Of a stretch of 56,897 nucleotides of DNA, positions 53,439 through 56,897 are shown piece after piece. The notes below the pieces were generated by a model. It was given only the letters and a program-made list of their open reading frames with translations, was not told where the DNA came from and ran no database searches. Within the stretch, counting starts at the first letter, position 1, and each line of letters starts with the position of its first letter. The stretch spans positions 1-56,897 of the forward strand of contig DEQW01000012.1 in the NCBI GenBank assembly GCA_002360635.1, written 5' to 3'. The DNA comes from Flavobacteriaceae bacterium UBA3356. GTDB taxonomy: Bacteria > Bacteroidota > Bacteroidia > Flavobacteriales > Flavobacteriaceae. Both the position numbers and the translations under genes were made by a program.

Positions 53439-53583
53439 AAGCTCGTACGGTTTTTGTTGTGGCGAATTTACTAATAATATACGTAGTGTAAACCACCAAA
53501 ACTAAGTAACGTATCGAAACAATGTGTTATTTTATGATTTTTTTAAAAAGTTTACATTGAAGAAAGATTTTTTGTCATTTTTA

Positions 53584-53614
53584 TTTGCGGAAGAAAAAGT
53601 TTGTATTAAATTTG
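53584..53614 (+). promoter_or_regulatory. Promoter of tRNA-Gln
   Basis: TTTG (53584-53587), 19-nt spacer, TAAATTTG (53607-53614): exact match to the Bacteroidota -33/-7 consensus, 17 nt before the tRNA. Confidence 0.75.
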
Positions 53615-53631
53615 CAACCGCATTACGGTAT

Positions 53632-53704
53632 TGGCCCATGGTGTAACTGGCAACACGTCTGTTTTTGGTACAGAAGAGTCTAGGTTCGAGCCCTAGTGGG
53701 CCAA
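53632..53704 (+). tRNA. tRNA-Gln(TTG)
   Basis: Acceptor TGGCCCA (53632-53638) pairs with TGGGCCA (53697-53703), discriminator A. Anticodon stem TCTGT/ACAGA encloses TTTTGGT with anticodon TTG at 53665-53667. T arm contains GGTTCGAGCCC. CCA is not encoded. Confidence 0.97.
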
Positions 53705-53708
53705 CAAG

Positions 53709-53740
53709 AATCCCGAACTTTTATTAGTTCGGGATTTTTT
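53709..53740 (+). terminator. Intrinsic terminator after tRNA-Gln
   Basis: AATCCCGAACT (53709-53719) / AGTTCGGGATT (53726-53736) with a 6-nt loop and seven T's; starts 4 nt after the tRNA. Confidence 0.92.
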
Positions 53741-53810
53741 TATTTAAAGTTGAATGCCATAGGGATTGCCTCAACAATAAATGGTTAAGTTTTAAAAAAA
53801 GAATCTCTTT

Positions 53811-53900
53811 CTATGCTCCGTAGGCTCGTTCTGTTTGAGTTTGCTTTTCAAAACATTTAAACTCCCCCGATTCTAAAAACTTCTTTAAGGCTCGTGCCAT
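53811..53900 (-). other. Orphan 29-codon reading frame in the gap after tRNA-Gln
   Basis: Minus-strand ATG ORF reading M-A-R-A-L-K-K-F-L-E-S-G-E-F-K-C and ending R-A-Y-G-A. Its composition looks like protein rather than random AT-rich spacer, and the frame stays open upstream to the stop of the secreted-protein gene. It could be a remnant of a larger gene, a short peptide or part of an intergenic repeat (GGCTCGT occurs twice here). No family recognised. Confidence 0.3.
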
Positions 53901-53993
53901 TGTCTTATTTTGAAAACACGGAGTGATTGAAAAATTGAGAAAGTCAAAAACTGATAAAAAACAGCAAGTTATTATTGACTCAAGAGAATAAAC

Positions 53994-55103
53994 TTACTCT
54001 CCAATAACAATATAGTTAGAACCAGTACTTTGAATAGTGAAACGTTGCCCTTGAACTATTTGAGTTATATCAAGCCCTGTTGTGTCGTTAAAAATATTTG
54101 ACCCACCTGTAATCGTAAATATAGCGATTGTTGCTCCCATACTATTTGATCCTATTATAGTATATACTCTTCCTTCGCAATTAGATGGATTTGGTAATAT
54201 TAATCCTGTTGTATTTGTAGAAACTCGTACCGTATGATGATTCTCTGTCAATGTAAAATTTGTAATTGTCCCTGTGTTTGTAAAGGCTTTTGAAATTGAT
54301 CCATTTACATCAAATTTCGAAGAAGGGTCTTCCGTATTAATTCCTATGTCACCATCGTTTTTTATGACCATTCTTGTAGTTGTATTTAAGCTTCCTGCAG
54401 GGGTAGTTTGAAATAGTAGTTTGCCTGGTGCAGAAGACGCTGTAAAATCCCCATCAGCTTCGCTTGAAATTTCTGCCGCTGGGCTAAATATAAAGGAGCT
54501 TTTATTTGTGAGCCCTCGGTACCTAAGACCTCCCAAACGGGTGTCTTCTGTAACCAAAGCGGGACTTCCCAGTGAGCCTCTGGACCTAAGGAGGTCAAGG
54601 TCAAAATCATTGTTTGGCTCATCAATAAACCTAATAAACAATGCGTCCCTGCCATTAACTTCGGTTATATGAAGTGCACCTAGCGGGTTCGTAGTTCCAA
54701 TCCCTACTTTTCCTGAAATATAAATATCGTCAGAGTTTGAAGTGGCTGGTTCGTTTGTTCCAGCTTTGTACCAAGGTTCTATATTGTTGTTAATAGGGGT
54801 CCAAGCACTATTGGTTGAATTCCAAAAGTGAAATCCTTTTGTAAAAGAGCCTGTGTTCTGGGTAAGGTAAACCAGTTGTCCGTCTGTTAACCCATCTACT
54901 GAGAGGTCATTTACTCTTGGCACTAAAACACCGTCAGTTTCTGAAACAGTGCCAAGGTGATCCTTGGCCCTAACATCTAAAGAACTGTCAGGGTTTGTTG
55001 TTCCAATTCCAACTTGGGAGAATAAATTGGTAAACATTAAAATGAATACTACTGTTATAAAAGGAGTAGGTTGGTAAAAGTTAAGTGTAAAAATAGGTTT
55101 CAT
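53994..55103 (-). CDS. Secreted fibre-like protein with three VGIGTT-type repeats
   Basis: A 369-residue protein with a long signal segment (about 1-29) and mature start Q-V-G-I-G-T-T-N-P. The motif recurs at 133-140 (V-G-I-G-T-T-N-P) and as I-G-I-N-T-E-D-P at 253-260, each followed by a short L/F-x-V strand. F-H-F-W-N-S-T-N-S-A-W (91-101) matches the equivalent segment in the other two VGIGTT proteins. The C-terminus (280-369) is beta-rich, I-T-N-F-T-L-T-E-N-H-H-T-V, similar to trimeric fibre tips. Minus strand, single gene. Confidence 0.75.
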   Translation of the reverse strand: MKPIFTLNFYQPTPFITVVFILMFTNLFSQVGIGTTNPDSSLDVRAKDHLGTVSETDGVLVPRVNDLSVDGLTDGQLVYLTQNTGSFTKGFHFWNSTNSAWTPINNNIEPWYKAGTNEPATSNSDDIYISGKVGIGTTNPLGALHITEVNGRDALFIRFIDEPNNDFDLDLLRSRGSLGSPALVTEDTRLGGLRYRGLTNKSSFIFSPAAEISSEADGDFTASSAPGKLLFQTTPAGSLNTTTRMVIKNDGDIGINTEDPSSKFDVNGSISKAFTNTGTITNFTLTENHHTVRVSTNTTGLILPNPSNCEGRVYTIIGSNSMGATIAIFTITGGSNIFNDTTGLDITQIVQGQRFTIQSTGSNYIVIGE

Positions 55104-55151
55104 TTATATGGTGATTTGGGCAAGTAAAAATAGAAAAATTAAACTGAAAGA

Positions 55152-55733
55152 TCAATGTGTATCTATAGAAATCGTCTCTTGCAACAATCTCCACCGATAG
55201 CCACTTTCAGAGTTTTTATCCAAATCAAATACAGAATAGTAGCGAGTTATTTTGGTGGAGTCTTTTGGGTCAATAATTATAGGCCGTAAGGTGTCTGGGC
55301 GATTGCTTTTATGAATAGCAAAACCATTTACAACTTGCTTCCATTGGTTGTTTTGCAGTTTGTAAAGAAAATATTTATTGAAATTAGTGTCTTTTAGTTT
55401 TACTGTTGCTAATAGCAAATCTCTATCAATTCCTTTCATTTTCAAGGAATCTAACACTGCACCGTAACTTTTTGGAATTTTGATTACAGCAAATCGATTA
55501 TTTTCAAAAGCAATTGTAGTTATTCCTTTTATAGAATCTATATTTTTTACGTAGCTATAAAATGGTGAGCGGTTGCCATTAAAATCTGCGGTTATGGCAC
55601 CATCGGGTATTACAGGTTCAATAGCTATATTCTCTTTTTTGGTTGGTTCACCTCCTATAACACTCTTTTCTTTTTTGTTGGGGGTGCCACAGTACAAAAA
55701 AATAAAGCTGATAGAAATGACAAAATATTTCAT
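55152..55733 (-). CDS. Putative lipoprotein, function unknown
   Basis: A 193-residue protein with an N-terminal signal ending F-L-Y-C-G (Cys15), so probably a lipoprotein. After a Lys/Glu-rich linker it has a compact domain with no motif I recognise (D-F-N-G-N-R-S-P-F near 50). Its ATG overlaps the stop of the universal-stress gene by one base, so the two are co-transcribed. Confidence 0.75.
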   Translation of the reverse strand: MKYFVISISFIFLYCGTPNKKEKSVIGGEPTKKENIAIEPVIPDGAITADFNGNRSPFYSYVKNIDSIKGITTIAFENNRFAVIKIPKSYGAVLDSLKMKGIDRDLLLATVKLKDTNFNKYFLYKLQNNQWKQVVNGFAIHKSNRPDTLRPIIIDPKDSTKITRYYSVFDLDKNSESGYRWRLLQETISIDTH

Positions 55734-56554
55734 TAAATCTTGAATGTTATCACGGGCATATTAGCGTGATTCACCAGGTCTTCGCTAATACTACCATTAA
55801 AAAAATGCGATAATCCTTTTCGTCCGTGTGTACTCATCCCTATTAATTGATACTTGTTTTCCTTGGTAAAATTTAAAATCCCTTTTTCTACAGAGGTTTC
55901 ATTATATACGTTTAAGGTGTAATTTTCGGCACCCATTCCCTTTATAAAGTTTTTCATGATTTTATGGGCTTCAGTGGAAGTTTTAAAGCCGCTAGGGGTG
56001 TTTACATATAACAAGTGTATTTTGGCACCTAACGTATCTGCAAATTTTTGTGCTTTGCTAAAAGGCGTGCGGCACTCTTCAGAAAAATCGGTTGCAAAGA
56101 CAAAATCGTTGACTTCAAATTTTTCGTGTTCATTTTTAATAACCAAAACAGGAATGGTTGAAGTGCGAACCACTTTTTCGGTATTGCTGCCAATGAACAT
56201 TTCTTTAAATCCACTGGCACCGTGCGACCCCATTACGATAAGGTCTATGTCTTTTTCTTTTACCGCATTTAAAATGTCTTCATAGATTTCGCCATGGCCT
56301 ATGGTTTGCGTTATATCTACATCTTCCAAATAGGGGCGTTTCATAAGGTCTGAAAACCGCTTTTCGGTTAATTTTATGAAATAAATAGATTCTGGCAATG
56401 CTCCAGTATTAGAAGCGGTAGCAAGATGGCTTGGAAGCTCAACAGTATGAAACAAATAAATTTCACTATCATGTTTTTCTGCCATTTGCACGGCAACTTT
56501 AAGTGCATTTTCTGCTTGAGGTGAGAAGTCTGTGGGTACTAGAATTCGTTTCAT
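55733..56554 (-). CDS. Tandem-domain universal stress protein (UspA family)
   Basis: A 273-residue cytosolic protein made of two Usp domains. The first (1-145) has the full ATP-binding pattern G-x2-G-x9-G-S (G-S-H-G-A-S-G-F); in the second (about 150-273) the first Gly is Ser (S-T-H-G-R-K-G-L), so nucleotide binding may be confined to domain 1. A TATTTTTG -7 box on the minus strand (56604 to 56597) precedes the start. Confidence 0.93.
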   Translation of the reverse strand: MKRILVPTDFSPQAENALKVAVQMAEKHDSEIYLFHTVELPSHLATASNTGALPESIYFIKLTEKRFSDLMKRPYLEDVDITQTIGHGEIYEDILNAVKEKDIDLIVMGSHGASGFKEMFIGSNTEKVVRTSTIPVLVIKNEHEKFEVNDFVFATDFSEECRTPFSKAQKFADTLGAKIHLLYVNTPSGFKTSTEAHKIMKNFIKGMGAENYTLNVYNETSVEKGILNFTKENKYQLIGMSTHGRKGLSHFFNGSISEDLVNHANMPVITFKI

Positions 56555-56596
56555 AGGCGTTGGTTTTTATAGATGTTTTTTCGTACCATTAAAATA

Positions 56597-56652
56597 CAAA
56601 AATAAATTGGTAGCCGCTCATTTTTATAATATTAAAATTTGTATTATATTTG
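56597..56652. promoter_or_regulatory. Divergent -7 boxes for the usp gene and rimP
   Basis: Minus strand TATTTTTG (56604 to 56597) for the stress-protein gene and plus strand TATATTTG (56645-56652) for rimP; both match TAnnTTTG. Clear -33 TTG elements at the right spacing are not visible. Confidence 0.55.
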
Positions 56653-56677
56653 CACCGAATTAGATAAGCAACTAGCT

Positions 56678-56705
56678 GAGGGGACAAAAAGTCCCCTCTT
56701 TTTAT
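56678..56705 (+). terminator. Terminator-like hairpin in the rimP leader
   Basis: GAGGGGAC (56678-56685), loop AAAAA, GTCCCCTC (56691-56698), then five T's, located about 20 nt after the presumed transcription start and 12 nt before the rimP ATG. As it lies downstream of the promoter it would act as an attenuator or block initiation rather than end an upstream gene. Confidence 0.65.
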
Positions 56706-56716
56706 AGCTTAAATTT

Positions 56717-56897
56717 ATGCGTGAAAAGGTATTACAATTATTGGAAAAAGCTCTTGAAGACAACAAATCGTTGTTTTTAATAGACTTTGCTGTGACGGAG
56801 GCCAATCAAATAAGGATAACTATCGATGGTGATAACGGTGTTACTGTTGAAGATTGCATTGCTGTAAGTCGCGCTATTGAGCATAATCTAGATCGCG
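56717..56897 (+). CDS. rimP: Ribosome maturation factor RimP, N-terminal part (3' end outside window)
   Basis: Sixty codons from an ATG to the right edge. The segment G-V-T-V-E-D-C-I-A-V-S-R-A-I-E is the conserved RimP helix, preceded by the I-R-I-T-I-D strand. RimP helps assemble the 30S subunit. In most bacteria it is followed by nusA and infB, which would lie just outside the window. A hairpin with T-run occupies its leader. Confidence 0.9.
   Translation, partial: MREKVLQLLEKALEDNKSLFLIDFAVTEANQIRITIDGDNGVTVEDCIAVSRAIEHNLDR

Noticed and set aside
1..56897. CRISPR arrays, integrases, transposases, toxin-antitoxin pairs
   Set aside because: No regularly spaced repeats, no DDE or tyrosine-recombinase motifs and no recognisable antitoxin folds were seen on either strand.

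Overview
The window looks like a chromosomal stretch of a marine-type member of the Flavobacteriaceae (phylum Bacteroidota). The evidence is a SusC/SusD pair, an outer-membrane barrel of the PorT type, a secreted peptidase with a type IX (T9SS) C-terminal sorting domain, a DUF5686 barrel, a biotin pyruvate carboxylase, AT-rich DNA, few Shine-Dalgarno sequences and many TAnnTTTG -7 boxes. It is mostly vertically inherited housekeeping DNA with short accessory stretches between conserved blocks. I see no CRISPR array, integrase, transposase or complete prophage.

Layout. 1-3.4 kb: 3' end of a SusC-type TonB-dependent receptor and its SusD lipoprotein, closed by a strong terminator. 3.5-10.2 kb (minus): tetR-tolC-adaptor-RND efflux operon, with a palindrome over its promoter. 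10.4-16.0 kb: a short-chain prenyl diphosphate synthase, a small outer-membrane barrel, then sucA-sucB. 16.1-19.5 kb (minus): a possible 39-residue membrane peptide, a NarL-type regulator, a TPR histidine kinase and a single-domain retropepsin-like protease. 19.5-25.0 kb (plus): tatD, ansA, tRNA-Ser(GGA), an exbB-X-exbD-exbD energy-transduction operon and a PorT-like barrel. 25.0-33.8 kb (minus): PAP2-like membrane protein, rpoN, asnS, an HAE3/MMPL exporter, a DUF5686 barrel, frr, pyrH. 33.9-36.1 kb: two envelope genes wedged between pyrH and tsf. 36.1-39.0 kb (minus): rplM-rpsI-rpsB-tsf. 39.1-43.7 kb (minus): pyruvate carboxylase and a protein with a kinase-like fold. 44.0-49.5 kb: polA flanked on both sides by secreted proteins with a VGI-x-TT-x-P N-terminal module. 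49.5-53.4 kb (minus): polysaccharide deacetylase and a DUF2723 membrane protein. 53.6-56.9 kb: tRNA-Gln(TTG), a third VGIGTT protein, a lipoprotein, a universal stress protein and the start of rimP.

How the genes fit together. Central metabolism is represented by the 2-oxoglutarate dehydrogenase E1-E2 pair, pyruvate carboxylase and asparaginase. Information processing is represented by ribosomal proteins, EF-Ts, RRF, UMP kinase, AsnRS, DNA polymerase I, sigma-54 and RimP. Most of the rest concerns the envelope: TonB energisation and an outer-membrane receptor, two RND-type exporters, several barrels and surface-exposed modular proteins. The most unusual items are (i) three modular VGIGTT proteins within 11 kb, one of which reads like a phage tailspike (beta-helix plus C-terminal jelly-roll), (ii) a kinase-fold protein of unknown role, (iii) a pair of hairpins upstream of polA with the same loop but compensatory stem changes, (iv) a strong terminator encoded antisense inside the deacetylase reading frame, and (v) an HAE3 exporter next to a DUF5686 barrel without an obvious adaptor.

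All functional calls come from reading the sequence and recalled family knowledge; no database search was run.
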